From Physcomitrium patens (taxonomy: Eukaryota > Streptophyta > Bryopsida > Funariales > Funariaceae), in contig NC_037270.1 in the NCBI RefSeq assembly GCF_000002425.4, positions 3,952,444-4,016,443 of the forward strand: DNA of 64,000 nt. The letters run 5' to 3'. Within the stretch, counting starts at the first letter, position 1. Each line of letters starts with the position of its first letter. The notes under the pieces are model-generated. The model had not been told where the DNA came from and ran no database searches. It saw only the letters and a program-made list of their open reading frames with translations. Of this stretch, positions 42,758-54,794 are shown in pieces. Position numbers and translations under genes: made by a program.

Positions 42758-43482
42758 CATCGATGCCTTTGTCATTTGAATGCCAAGAAGATGAAAGAAC
42801 TCTAATCTATAGTAAGTGGTATGGATCTTGGTCAATTTAGGTACAATGCCAATACACTTGCTTGTTAAGGTTACATCCAAGGCAAACAACAAAGGGCCTC
42901 ATTTCTAAGTGGAGTAGCAATACGTGCCAACAAGTTTTTTGAGATTGTACATTTGGATGTTTGTAGACCTATGAGGATGCCATTAATAGGAAGAACATGA
43001 TATTTTATCACATTCATTGATAATTTTTTAAGAAAGATGTAGATTTATATCATTAAATATAAGAATGGGTACTTTTTTAGATTTAAGAAATTAAAAGCAC
43101 TTGTAAAAAAGTAATGTGATTGTAGATCAAGGTATTGCACATGAACAATGGAGGTAAATACATGTCAAAGCATTTTAATGAATTTTTGAAGATTCAAGGC
43201 ATTGCAAGACAAACCTCTATTTTATACACTCCACAATAAAATGAAGTTGTTGAAAGAACAAATCGCACCATTGTGGAGATGGCAAGGAGTATGCTATATG
43301 CACAAAACCTTGGATTTAAGTATTGGACGAAAGTCATAGTGACAACAAGGTATACAAGGAATATGTGCCCTACAAGTATACTTACATCAAAAACTCTCAA
43401 AGAAGCTTGAAGTGGGAAGAAATCTTATATTTCACACATAAAGACTTTTTGATGCATTACCTATGTAAAGGTATCAAATTGT

Positions 43483-43986
43483 ATGAGGTCCAAATTTGAT
43501 GCAAAAGGTACAAAATGTGTGTTTGTTGGATATTGTAAAGGTACCAAGATATATAGACTAATGTTTTTGAATACCAAGAAAATCATCAAAAGTTATGATG
43601 TAGAATTTTTGGAATATAAGAGTGCTTGTGAGTACTTGGAGATGTATCAAAGTGAGAGTAATAGTGTGTTTGTGTACACATCTTCAATTTCAGCAAAGAA
43701 AGAAGAAGATGATGAGAATGAAGATAGTGTGAATGAAGATGAAGAGGCAAAGAAGATGAAGAAGGAGGCCTCTACAATTCCTAGGATCAGTAATGAAGAT
43801 ATTCAAGATCTTGAAGATGATAATGATGATGATAATGATGATGAGGAGTATCAACTTTTGAATAAGAAAAGACAAGATTTAAGAAAGAAGAAGCTTGAAA
43901 GTAAGCATAGAGTGCAACAAGATGAATCTTCTTCAAATGAAAACAGATATGCTTTGAAAGATAGAAAACAACTTGGTGAATGGTAG
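43483..43986 (+). pseudogene. Copia integrase C-terminal region with acidic linker
   Basis: The frame opens MRSKFDAKGTKCVFVGYCKGTK, the conserved copia GKFxxK-x-xFVGY block, then runs into an acidic Asp/Glu/Asn-rich linker (about residues 65-125) before RT. A TAG at 43,984 ends the frame. The parallel block in the minus-strand element is at 49,084-48,896. Confidence 0.8.
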
Positions 43987-44046
43987 AAGAACTACAACTT
44001 TTTTCAAATAAATGAAGAACATGCCAATTTTGTACTTGCTAATTCA

Positions 44047-45560
44047 ATGAATTTGTGTAATACAATGAAGTGGAAGAAGACGATGGAAGATAAATACAAA
44101 TCACTCATGGACAATGGAATATGGAAATTGACTCAACTTCTTCCAAATCGATCTTCAATTGGTTGTAAATGGGTCTTTAGAACCAAAAGGGATGCAATGC
44201 ATAATGTTATGAGATATAAGGCAAGATTAGTTGCCAAAGGCTATTTACAAATTTTTGGTATTGATTTCAATGAGATATTTTTTTTTATGGCCAAATTCAC
44301 CACTATTAGAACTATTGTGGCAATTGGGGCAGGAATGGACTTGGAGATGCATCAAATGGATGTGAAAATGGTTTTCTTGAATAGAAAGTTGAAAGAGGAT
44401 ATCTACATAGATCAACCTCAAGGATTTGTTGAAGATGGCAAACAACACCTTGTTTGTAATTTGAAAAAATCCTTGTATTGATTAAAATAATCATTAAGGA
44501 CATGGTACCAATGTATTGACACATTCTTTTTGAATGAGGGATTTGTAAAAAGTAAGGCTAATAATTCATTTTTTGTAATGCAATCAAATGAATTCAAATT
44601 AATTGTCATTGTCTATGTTGATGATTTCATCATATTAAGTAACATCATGAAGAAATTGGATTGATTGAAGATAAAGTTACAAGAAGAATATGAGATGAGT
44701 GACTTAGAAGAACTCCACTATTGTTTAAGAGTGGAATTTGTAAGAGATCGTGGTAACAAGACCATTACAATGAGCCAAAGTAAGTACATTGAAGAAGTGT
44801 TAAAACATTTCAATATAGAGGATTGCAAGGCCATTGGAACACCTTTGGAAGCTAACTTGAAATTGATAAAGTTGACAAATGAGGAATTTGCTGAGGTTGA
44901 AGATGAAATGAAAGGTGTTCCATACAAGGTACTAGTAGGCTCACTCATGTATGCAATAGTTGGCACAAGCATGGATCTTCTATATGCAATGAGTATTATG
45001 AGCCAATACATGTCAAATGCTAGACCAATTTATTGGGCAACCATCAAAAGGATCATGAGGTACTTAAAAGGTACTTTAAACTTCAAATTATGTCTTGGAG
45101 GGAGTAATATTGCATTATATGGTTATTGTGATGTAGATTGGATTGGAGATGCAAATGATAGAAGATTAACAATAGGATATATGTTTTTTTGTTGGAATGA
45201 GAGCAATCTCATGGAATTGCAAGAGATAACCAACAATTGCAAGATCCACAATAGAAGCAGAATACATGGCAACAAGTCATGGTACAAAGGAGGCAATTTG
45301 GCTAAGATAACTTTTAGAAGACATTGAACTCATGCAAATGAAAGCAACTCTAATGAAAGGTGATAACTAAGGATGTCTTGCTTTTGTAAAGAATCCAAAG
45401 CATTACTCAAGAACCAAACACATTGACATTCAATATCACTTCATAAGAGAGAAGATTGAAATGGAAGAAATTAACATAAAGTATTGTGCAACGGAAGACA
45501 TGCTTGCTGATTTTTTCATAAAAATACTAATTAAGGATAGGCATGAAAATTTAATAAAAG
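44047..45560 (+). pseudogene. Copia reverse transcriptase and RNase H
   Basis: The frame 44,047-44,481 carries WKLTQLLPNRSSIGCKWVF, RYKARLVAKGY and MDVKMVFLNRKL. After two stops at about 44,479 and 44,488 the reading continues with the catalytic YVDDFI (about 44,617). The stretch 44,665-45,327 then covers YEMSDLEELHYCL, the SQSKYIEEVL connection, VGSLMYAIVGTSMDL and the RNase H start CDVDWIGD. Several of the stops look like C-to-T or G-to-A changes of Gln or Trp codons. Confidence 0.85.
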
Positions 45561-45600
45561 GACTAGGATTAATAATCTTTAACTAATAACAAAGTAGGAG

Positions 45601-45992
45601 TGATAAAGTAAATAAGTATTATCATAGGTATGGTAAAGTAAGTAAGTATTATCATAGATATGGTAAAGTAAGTAAGTATTATCATAGGTATAGTAAAGTA
45701 AATAAGTAATACCTTAGGTAAGTTGTTAATGGTGAAAGGGCAACAAAAATGTAAAGGGAAGTAACTAAGGTATCGGCTAGGATTTAGGTGGCGGCTAGGG
45801 TTTTAAGTGGCGGCTAGGATTTTATTGGATGAAGCAAAGATAGATGAAGATGAAGTTTAGCCATAATAGATGTAAACTCTACCTATAAATGAAGGGTGTT
45901 GGAAGAGGGAGGTATCTCATTCTACACTTCTCTTATGTGCAATCTTGTTGATTTCTACTTGCTTATATCTTATTTGTTGTATTTCTTCAATA
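45601..45992 (+). repeat. 3' LTR of the copia element
   Basis: It begins TGATAAAGTAAATAAG right after the purine tract AAAGTAGGAG and ends TTCAATA. Its first 120 bases are a 30-bp tandem repeat. The rest aligns with the 5' LTR. Confidence 0.85.
45605..45724 (+). repeat. 30-bp tandem repeat in the copia 3' LTR
   Basis: Four units start at 45,605, 45,635, 45,665 and 45,695, each resembling AAAGTAAGTAAGTATTATCA plus ten bases. The fourth is partly diverged. The 5' LTR retains about two. Confidence 0.9.
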
Positions 45993-46010
45993 CATTTGAA
46001 AAAATATAAG

Positions 46011-46016
<6 letters not shown>

Positions 46017-46051
<35 letters not shown>

Positions 46052-46413
46052 TTAAAAAGTTTCTAAATTATATATAATATTTTTTAAAATACTATATATA
46101 TGTATATATTTATTTTATATATATATAAGATGATAAGATATTTATTTTAATAATTTTTTATATTTAAATAAATAATATATATATAAATATATTTATATAC
46201 AAACATAAAAAATTAGATCATATTTATTTTTAATATAAATATAATATTTAAATTTAAATACTAAAATATATTTATATTAATAAAATAGCTAAAAAGTTTA
46301 ATATAAAAAATACAATGAAATATTATTATTTTAATAATTGATATTGATTAAAATAATATTATTAAAAGAAACTATAGTTTACATAAATCAATAGTTAAAA
46401 TAAATAAGAGTAA
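46017..46413. other. AT-rich spacer with a (TA)n tract
   Basis: A TA run at 46,017-46,041 is followed by A/T-rich sequence between the two copia elements. No gene. Confidence 0.6.
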
Positions 46414-46894
46414 TATTGAAATAATTATTTTTTGAAGTTACGACATATAATATCAATAAAAGAATATGGAATAAGATGACTTTCATTTCCAACATTCATT
46501 ACTTATAAGTGGTGGTTGCTATTCTTAATGACAACTTCTATCCTTTGACTTTTACATCCATCTAAGGATATAACAAATATATTCTTTAGAATCTTATCAA
46601 TTATAAAGATAAGTCTTTGGCATATTTTTTATGGTCGTAGGATCCTTTGCTAATTCATCTACCTCAAGGATATCTTATAATATATACTTTATACTCTTAC
46701 TTAGTCTTTGGATATTTTCTAATTGATCATTTATTTTTTTGACCTTGATTCTTGGCCTTTGATTATGTCTTATATTCATGAGATGTCTTTTTCTATATTA
46801 AAAACTAATTTTCTAATTATTAATAATTAATTTAAGATAACATCTTTTATAAAGTAAATTATTCTATTTTTATTTTTATTTCTTTATTTTAATA
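46414..46894 (-). repeat. 3' LTR of the minus-strand copia element
   Basis: It matches 54,795-54,893 joined to about 56,525-56,917, that is, the 5' LTR without its insert. Shared phrases include CTTTTGACTTTTA-ATCCATC, ATATTTTCTAATTGAT and AAAGATAAG. Ends near TATT/AATA fit eroded TG/CA termini. Confidence 0.72.
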
Positions 46895-48895
46895 CTCCTA
46901 TTTTGTTATTAGTCAAAAACTTTCAATCTTAATGCCTTTGTTAACATGTAATATCTATTCTTCACTAATATCTTTGTAAAAAAATCAACAAGCATATCAT
47001 TTGTTGTATAATATTTTAAATCAATTATTCTTATTTCAATCTTTTTTTTTATACAATGATGTTAAATATCAATGTGTTTGGTTCTTAAGTGATGTTTTGG
47101 GTTCTTTAAGAAAGCAAGATATCCTTGATTTTTACACTTCATTAGAGTTCTTTCTAATTGCACTAATCTAATATCTTCTATAAATTATCTTTGTCATATT
47201 ACCTCCATTGCATTATGGCTTGTTGCCATATATTCCATCTCTATTGTAAATCTTATAATTTTTGCTTGTCTCTTATAATTCTAAGAAATAGCTTCTATTC
47301 CAACAAAGAATACATATCTAATTATTGGCTCTTTTTTCATTTGTATCTTCAATCTAATGTATATCATAATAACCATGCAATGTTATGTTATTACTTCCAA
47401 GATATAATTTAAAGTATAAAGTGCCTTTTAAACACATCATAATCTTTTTTATGGTTGCTCAAGGGATTGGTCTAACTTTTTATATGTATTGGATGCCAAC
47501 ATTTATAACATATGCAAGATCCATCCTTGTACTAACCATTGCATTCATAAGTCAACCTACTACTATCTTATATGAAATATCTTACTTTTGACCTTCAACT
47601 TCAGCAATTTCTTCATCTATGAGCTTCATCAACTTTAAATTGGATTCTAAAGGTATAGAAATAGGCTTATATTCCTCTATATTAAATTATTTTAATACCT
47701 CTTCAATATTATTTCTTTGGCTCATTGTAATGGTCTTATTAACACAATCTTTTACAAATTCCACTCATAAATAATAATAAAGCTCTTTCAAATCAATCAT
47801 CTAATTTTTTTTTTTTTTAACTTTTTTTTCAAGCAATTGATCATTTTCAAAGTATTAGTTAAGATAATAAAATTAGCGATATAGAAGATGACAATAAATA
47901 AGAATTTATTTGATTAAATTATGTATATGAGGTGATCAGCTTCATTCTTTATAAATCCTTCATTCACAAAAAAATGTATCAATATATTACTACTATATCC
48001 TTGATAATTGCTTGAGCCCCTATAAATATTTCTTCAATTTATAACCAAGATGTTTTATTTTTATTTTATTTTATTTTATTTTAATAAATCCTTGATATTA
48101 ATCCATATAGATGTATTCTTCAAATTTTCTATTCAAGAAAGTTATTCTCACATCTATTTGATGTATCTCTAACTTTATTGCTACTCCAATTGCCATAATA
48201 GTTCTAATAGTGGTGAATTTTTCCACATGAATAAATATCTAATTGAAATCAAAACTAGCAACTTTTAAATACCATTTAGCAATCAATCTAGTCTTATATC
48301 TTACTATCTTTTCTATTGCATTCCTTTTTATTATAAATATCTACTTACAACCAATTAAAGATTATTTTGGTAGAAGTTGAATTAATTTCTATGTTTTATT
48401 ATCCATAAATAATTTATATTCTTCTTCTATTGCCTTCTCCTACTTTATAACATCCATGGACTTCATTGCATTGCATAAATTCAATGGATTAGTAAGAAAT
48501 GCAACATTGACATATTTTTTATGTACTTAATGAAAGGTATAATTTTTCCACCATTCACCAAGTTATTTTCTTTCTTTTAACGACATCTCGTTTTATTTAA
48601 TGAAGATTCACCTTCATACACTCTAAGGTCTCTTTCAAGTTTTTTCTTTCTTAAAATTTGTCTCTTCATATTCAAAGGTTAATATTCCTCATCATCATCA
48701 TCTTCAATATCTTGATTGTCTTCATTATAGGTTTTACAAATTATAGACAAATTTTGGTATATCTTCTTTCATTCTTCATCTTCGTTTGTAATTCCACTAT
48801 CTTCATTATTATTATTATTTTCTTTTTTCTAGGTTAGAATTAAAGTTGTGTCCACAAACACACCATTACTTCTACTTGTATACATCTCCAATTGC

Positions 48896-49084
48896 TCATA
48901 TGTACTTTTCTAAAAACTCAATATTATGATTTTTGATGATTTTCTTGGTTTCTAAATACATTAGCATATATACCTTTGTACCTTTATAATAACCAATAAA
49001 TACACATTTTATATCTTTTACATTAAATTTTAACCTCATACAATTTGGTACCTTTGTGTAAGCAATGCATTTAGAAATCTTCAT
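48896..49084 (-). pseudogene. Copia integrase C-terminal block (minus-strand element)
   Basis: The segment encodes AYTKVPNCMRLKFNVKDIKC and then VFIGYYKGTKVYMLM, the same conserved block as at 43,483 on the plus strand. It lies between RT (lower coordinates) and the rest of integrase, which is displaced beyond an insertion to about 50,400. Confidence 0.75.
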
Positions 49085-49174
49085 GTCTAAAATATAAGGT
49101 TTTTTGCTACTCTAAGCTCATTGTTGAGTCATTGATTTCAGTACACTTGTTGGATACATATTTTTTATATACAT

Positions 49175-50400
49175 TGTATTTATCACAATTTTATAGTATA
49201 ATTTTTTATAATATATAAAAATTAATTAAAATATATGATATGTTTATAAGTCTTAATATTTATAAGAATGGTTAGTAGATTAATTTAAAGAGAGTTGATA
49301 TAAGAAAAATTATTTTTATGTTTATTTATTTTGATTAAAATATTTAAATTATATAAAATTTAGATATTTAATATAAAATTTTAAGAGAATATTGAAGCTC
49401 AAAGATGAAGATTCAAACTACTAAAAAGCTTATTCAAAAGAATGAATGTAAGATATGGATAGATGAAAGAAAGAAGTGAAGGTCTTCATCTCTATTGGTC
49501 AAAAGTCATGACCAATAAGCTTTCAATAGGTTGTCTACAACCATATCAAGAATTTTGGAAACTTTTAAAGAAGCATTTGAAAATCAAAATTAAGAATCGT
49601 AGGTTTAGGATTTGGGGTACAATTTGTATACAAAAGTCAGAGGATTTGAAGTTAGGATGAAGAAATTATAGACATTTGAAGTTGAAGGGTCTTTTAAGAC
49701 ATACTATTATTCTTTTGAGGATATAAAGAATTATGCATCAGCTTTTGGAGATCGAAAGATGTGGCTACATGAAAAAAATTTAAGACCTATATATTTTATA
49801 TAAAAATTATTATATTTAGAATTTATATAAATGAATTATAAAAAATTGAAGATAGCATAAGTAATTCAAAGGTAGTAAGTGAACTATTTTATTGATAATA
49901 ATAAATAGAGCCATAGCTTAAGTATTTGGACAATTTTTTGGCTTAAAACTAACATAAGTGTACATTGTTAGGTTAAAAATTTATATACCAATTTTTGTAG
50001 TATTTAAATGATTAATTCATGAGATATAAAAAAATTAAATATGGATGTAAGTAAATCAAGGTTTGAAGCTATTATTAGTATTTTGATAATATTTTAATAT
50101 TTATAATAAATTTGTGATTAAAATTTGTTTTGATAGTTTTTTAAATTACATAAATATTTTATATAAAATTTGACACTATTTGGATGGTTCAATTATAATA
50201 TTTGAGCTATTGAAGTTTGGAAAATATTCTTTTTAAGGATATATAAGTTTTTAGAATATTTTTATTTTATTTTAGATATTTTTTGTTACTTAGGGCTTAT
50301 GTATTGATGTAATTGCCCTTATAGGGATATTTTTATATATGAACTTGATGCTTTTTTATCTTGAGATTTGATTAAGTAATTAGTGACAATTAAAAGCCTT
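49175..50400. mobile_element. About 1.2-kb insertion within the copia integrase (possible solo LTR)
   Basis: The minus-strand copia integrase reading stops near 50,400 and resumes near 49,160, so this interval is extra. It begins TGTATTTATCACAATTTT, contains no transposon protein, and includes a phrase near 50,291-50,340 (TTAGGGCTTATG, TTGCCCTTATAGGG) that looks like LTR sequence. A 65-codon plus frame (49,463-49,660) is unrecognised. A solo LTR of another family is the simplest reading. The exact ends and target duplication were not resolved. Confidence 0.45.
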
Positions 50401-51264
50401 GCATTTTCTTGAGGCAAATTCTTTCTATCTCAACTATGGCTTCTATCTAAAAGTCATGTTGAAGTTTTACATATTAAACATATTCCTTCTTATTTCTACA
50501 TTGGTGCAATTTGCTCTTTCAACAACTCTATTTTATTGTAGAATATAAAGAATAGAGGTTTGTCTTGTAATATCTTAAATATTTAAGAACTCATAAAAAT
50601 ACTTTGATATATACTCACCTCTATCTTTTGTACGCAATATTTTGATCTTGTACTTACATTACTTCTCCGCAAGTATCTTAAATTCCTTAAACCTTAAAAA
50701 ATATTCACTCTTCATTTTAAGGATATAAATCTACACCTTCTTTGAAAAATCATCAATAAATATTACAAATTATCTTGTTCATCTAATTAATGGGGCCTTC
50801 ATTGGTCTTCAAACATTTAAATGTACAATTTCTAATCATTTCGTTGCATATATTACAACTTCATTTAGAAATGAAGTCTTTTTTTGTTTAGCTTGTTTAC
50901 ATCCTTCACAAATAAATATCATAGTATTGTGGCTAAATTGACCAAGATCAAAGCTTCTTCATGCTTTTGGCATTCAAATAATCAAGTCATCAATACCAAC
51001 TTCTAAACTTATCTTGATCTTCTAGAAATTCAATAAATACTACTACCTCAACTCTATTGACCTTTTTACAAATGATGAAGTAAAAGTTACTATCTCTAAA
51101 GCCTTTGGCAATAACTTATCTATGTAATGTCTTTACAAAATATCCATTCATATCAAATTGAATCTTACAATCATGTAAGATAAGTTTGCTTATCAAAAAA
51201 AGATTCTTCTTCAACTTAAGCATATGTAAGATTTCTTTCAATTTGATCTTCTTGATTTAATTGT

Positions 51265-53024
51265 TGTTGTATTACGTAAAGTATTGCTTGAGAGTACATT
51301 AGATACTTGATTGTAGAAGATAGAATAGAAATTCTAATAAAAAAATCCTAATTCTAATAAAATAGAAAATAAAATCTAATTAAATCTTAATAATTCTAAA
51401 AAAGCTTTAATCAAATTCAAAAAAAATCTTAAAGATATTACAAAAGAAACAATAAAAAATCTCAAAGGAATTGAAAGAAAATCCACAATGAATCTTAAAA
51501 GAATCCTTGAGAAGTCCTAAAAAATATTAAAATAATCACAAATATATCTTAAATAAATCTCAACCAGATTTTAATTTAATCCTAGTTGAAATCCTAATAG
51601 ATTTCAATCAAATCTTGAACAAATCTTAAATCCTAAACTAAATCTTAAATCAAATCCTAGACAAACCTTAAATCCTAAATCAAATCCTAAATCAAATCCT
51701 AAATCAAATCTTAGATCAAATCTTAGATCCTAAATCGAACCTTCAATCAAATCCTAGACAAATCCTAAATCCTAAATCAAACCTTATATCAAATCTTAGA
51801 TCCTAAACCAAAATCTAAGTTAAACCCTAGAAAAACCCTAAAACCTAAACTAAACCCTGGAACAAATCCTAAATCCTAAACTAAATTCTAAATCAAATCC
51901 TAAATAAATCCTAAATCCTAAATCAAACCTTAGATCAAATCTTAGATCCTAAATCAAACTCTAAGTCAAATCCTAGACAAATCCTAAAACCTAAACCAAA
52001 CCTTGGAACAAATCTTAGATCCTAAATCAAATCTTAATCCTATTCAATCTGATCCTAGTATAGTTTAGAATCTCAATATCTATCAATTGAACTATTGATC
52101 TTACTTAAAAACTTACATACCTTTCAATAACTAAGTTGGCAATAAGCACACAAAATTTGAAGATAATTGCACTTACCAAATAAAAGATAAACCTTAAATT
52201 GCACTTAGATATTGGCTGGCCTCCTACTCCAATCTAAATGTTGAGCTTCCAGTGCCAATATCTCAAATTTCACATATATATAGAAAATGAAGTCTATTAT
52301 CTTCAAACACAAATTTTATCTCAATCCAATTAGTAGATTATTGAAGATCTTAGAAATCCTAATAACCTCTCAAAGTCTAATTTTCAAGACTTTAACCTAC
52401 TTCAAATTCAATAGCCTTTAATTCAACCATTCAATCAAGCTCAAATTTATAGCATACACTTTAGACAACTATTCTCATAAGTCATCAAATTTTGAACTAT
52501 AGATTTATTACAAAATTTATAAAATTCTCCAAAACATATTACCCTTTTTATTTCACAAATTTCAAAATAATCCAAAAAAACTATGACTTTGTAAAGCTCT
52601 TGCAAAGTCATTATACACTTATTTCCTTCAAAATTAATGCTTAAAGAAATTTTATTAAGTCTACTCTCAAATCTTTTTCTTTGATCTGCCAAAAAATCCT
52701 TGAATTGCCATAGGTGCTCAATTTTGTGCCTTGGGATCTGATTTCGACCCAAGTTAATAACTAGTCCTCTTTGAATATCAAATTTTGTCTTTTTGAGTTA
52801 ATTTTTATTCCAATCAACTCCTAACTTCTTCCTATATGTTTTCATATTCTTTATTTTTTTAATCTATATTATTTTGCCTTATTTATGGCCTTACAAAGTA
52901 AGTAGAAGCCTACTTTGTAAAAAGGTAGCATTTAAATCTTTAATTCTACTTTCTTTTGGATTATTTTCTATTTACAAATCTAATTTGCTACAATATTTGA
53001 AGTAAGATCTTCTATATTATAACA
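51265..53024. mobile_element. 1.76-kb LTR-like repeat with telomere-like motifs, copy 1
   Basis: It interrupts the minus-strand copia between protease and the pre-integrase segment. It starts TGTTGTATTAC and ends TATTATAACA, the TGTT...AACA termini common for copia LTRs. It is homologous along its length to 54,894-56,525 (shared phrases TTAGATATTGGC, AATCCAATTAG, TTGGGATCTGATTT). It encodes no transposon protein. The part 51,340-52,050 is an array of AAATCCTAAATC-like 12-mers. It may be a solo LTR or a non-autonomous element. Confidence 0.6.
51580..52045. repeat. Degenerate 12-bp AAATCCTAAATC array with telomere-like units
   Basis: Repeated AAATCCTAAATC and AAATCTTAGATC units are clearest at 51,670-51,735. 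AACCCTAGAAAAACCCTAAAA around 51,822-51,842 is close to the plant telomere unit CCCTAAA. A weaker equivalent array lies at about 55,240-55,550 in the second copy. Confidence 0.8.
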
Positions 53025-53425
53025 AATTCTTCACTATTTTTACCTATTAGTCATATTACATCATGACATCGTTCACAACAATCTCTACTACAATGGAGCC
53101 AGTTGCAATTGCAAGTATCATATCATTGTCTCTCTATCAAATTTTTGGTACTCAAATTACTTCATCTATGTTAAATAAATACTTGTATGGTATGATATGC
53201 TTAGTAGCATCCAAATCTATAATCAACTTGGATATGGCAGCCATAGATGCTCCTTCACTTGTCATGAAAGCCTAATCATTTCAACCAAAGTTATCACAAT
53301 ATATATATATATATATATATATTAAGTTTATAGTATTTTTTTTATAAAGTTATATATTTTATAAATATAGTAATTTTTTATATTACTTCTTATATTATTA
53401 TGTTGATTAAAATAGATATATTTAT

Positions 53426-54062
53426 CTAATTTATAAAAAAAATTAAAACAAAACAAAACAAAACAAAACAAAATTTTGTTTTGAAGCTCATTTTTTTCCT
53501 CTTGGTTACATCATGGATAAGTCTTAAAGTAACATAATCTAGTATCAAGTCTTTAATCTTAATAGACTTTAATACCACAATGAGGTAGTTGTAAGACTTT
53601 AAAAGGCTCATAAGTAATATCATCATAATGTCATAATCCTCAACAAACTTGTCAACAGTTGCTAATTGGTTTACAAGTGCTTTTACATTATTGACATAAA
53701 TCATGATGTCATCTTTCTTCTATTTTTATTGTTAAGAACTTCTTTCTTGTCCATAAAATGTTGACAAGGTTTCTAGTCTCATAGATATTGCAAAGAATCT
53801 TTCATACTTTTGCTAGTCCATTGCAAGCAATTATGTATAAAAATTTGGCATTATCAATCTAAAAGCCTTTTTTTCACAATGTTTCTATTCTTTTTTCTCT
53901 TTGATATCAATATTGTCACTTGGAAGATCTTCACTTTCATCTACAATATTTTAAAAGTCCTATGAAGCCAATAAAAGTTCTATTTTTTTCTTTTAATGAT
54001 AGAAGTTGTTACTTCTGAATTTTTCAATTACTTTTAAGCCCTTACTATCATTTGAAGCCATG
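53426..54062 (-). pseudogene. Copia gag (minus-strand element)
   Basis: From the ATG at 54,062 the reading gives MASNDSKGLKVIEKFR with the following IELLLAS and VDESED phrases, parallel to the plus-strand gag at 41,508. The downstream frame 53,704-53,426 gives VNNVKALVNQLATVDKF and LLKSYNYLIVVLKS. Stops lie between the two parts. It is non-functional. Confidence 0.75.
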
Positions 54063-54504
54063 TTTAAGGAAAAAGTGTATAAAAAAATCAAGAAAAGAAG
54101 TGATAGAGCTTTCAAAATCAAGATAAAGGTGTTATTATCTTATAAACCTAGAATATCTTTTTTATATATAAACTAATGATTTTATTCTTAAATCACTTTC
54201 AACTTCATTTATAAGACTTTTTATAAGTCTTATATTATATTTTAACTTAATCTATATGCTTTATTATTCTTTAATCAGCTCTAATCTCACAAAAAACTTC
54301 TAATCTTATGAAACACTTCTTATCACTATAAAAAGTCTTTTAAAAACTTCAATACATTTAAATACAATGTAAATATCTCAATGATATAATTTAGCATAGA
54401 AACACAACAATAGTATTTCAAAATATTATTTTAAGGTGTCTAATAACCTCCAAGACCATGTATGCTTTTAACAACAAGCGAGAGCAAAACTACATCAACA
54501 ATAA

Positions 54505-54722
54505 TATACAAATATGAAGGTAGAAGATACCAAACATTAATATCAACAACAACAATAAGATACAAATATGAAGGTAGAAGATACCAAACATTAATATCAA
54601 CAACAACAATAAGATACAAATATGAAGGTAGAAGATACCAAACATTAATATCAACAGCAACAATAAGATACAAATATGAAGGTAAAAGATACCAAACATT
54701 AATATCAACAACAACAATAAGA
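54505..54722. repeat. 54-bp tandem repeat, four near-identical units
   Basis: Units of 54 bp (about 54,507, 54,561, 54,615 and 54,669) differ at only a few positions, for example CAACAGCAA for CAACAACAA and GGTAAAAG for GGTAGAAG. They lie in the leader of the minus-strand copia element, between primer site and gag. Because 54 is divisible by three, all frames stay open and give repeated peptides, but no coding role is supported. Confidence 0.95.
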
Positions 54723-54794
54723 TCTATTCTTTACAATAAGAAAGACTTCAAAGAACTTCAAAATTCATAAGCAAAGATAAGTAGTTCTATAACC

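Larger units (their letters stand above)
40666..45992 (+). mobile_element. Ty1/copia retrotransposon with both LTRs
   Basis: Direct LTRs (40,666-40,996 and 45,601-45,992) bracket one Gag-Pol region in copia order. It contains gag (41,508-42,127, with a frameshift at about 41,790), CCHC knuckle (about 42,177-42,215), protease (about 42,340-42,530), integrase (about 42,900-43,450), its C-terminal part (43,483-43,986), RT (44,047-44,660) and RNase H (to about 45,560). Integrase before RT is diagnostic of copia. The sequence GGTTATGGATCC after the 5' LTR occupies the primer-binding position, and AAAGTAGGAG before the 3' LTR is the polypurine tract. Internal stops and frameshifts make it non-autonomous, but it is the least decayed element in the window. 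Confidence 0.9.

Noticed and set aside
43690..43875. Isoleucine-rich minus-strand frame
   Set aside because: It is antisense to the acidic Asp/Glu/Asn-rich linker of the copia integrase. The GAT/GAA codons read backwards give Ile/Phe runs.
54505..54722. CRISPR-like array
   Set aside because: The units abut directly with no unique spacers and the context is a plant retrotransposon, so this is an ordinary minisatellite.
54462..54770. An 18-residue repeat protein encoded by the 54-bp tandem units (open on both strands)
   Set aside because: The open frames result from a repeat length divisible by three. The array lies in the leader of a dead copia element, and similar open frames appear on both strands.
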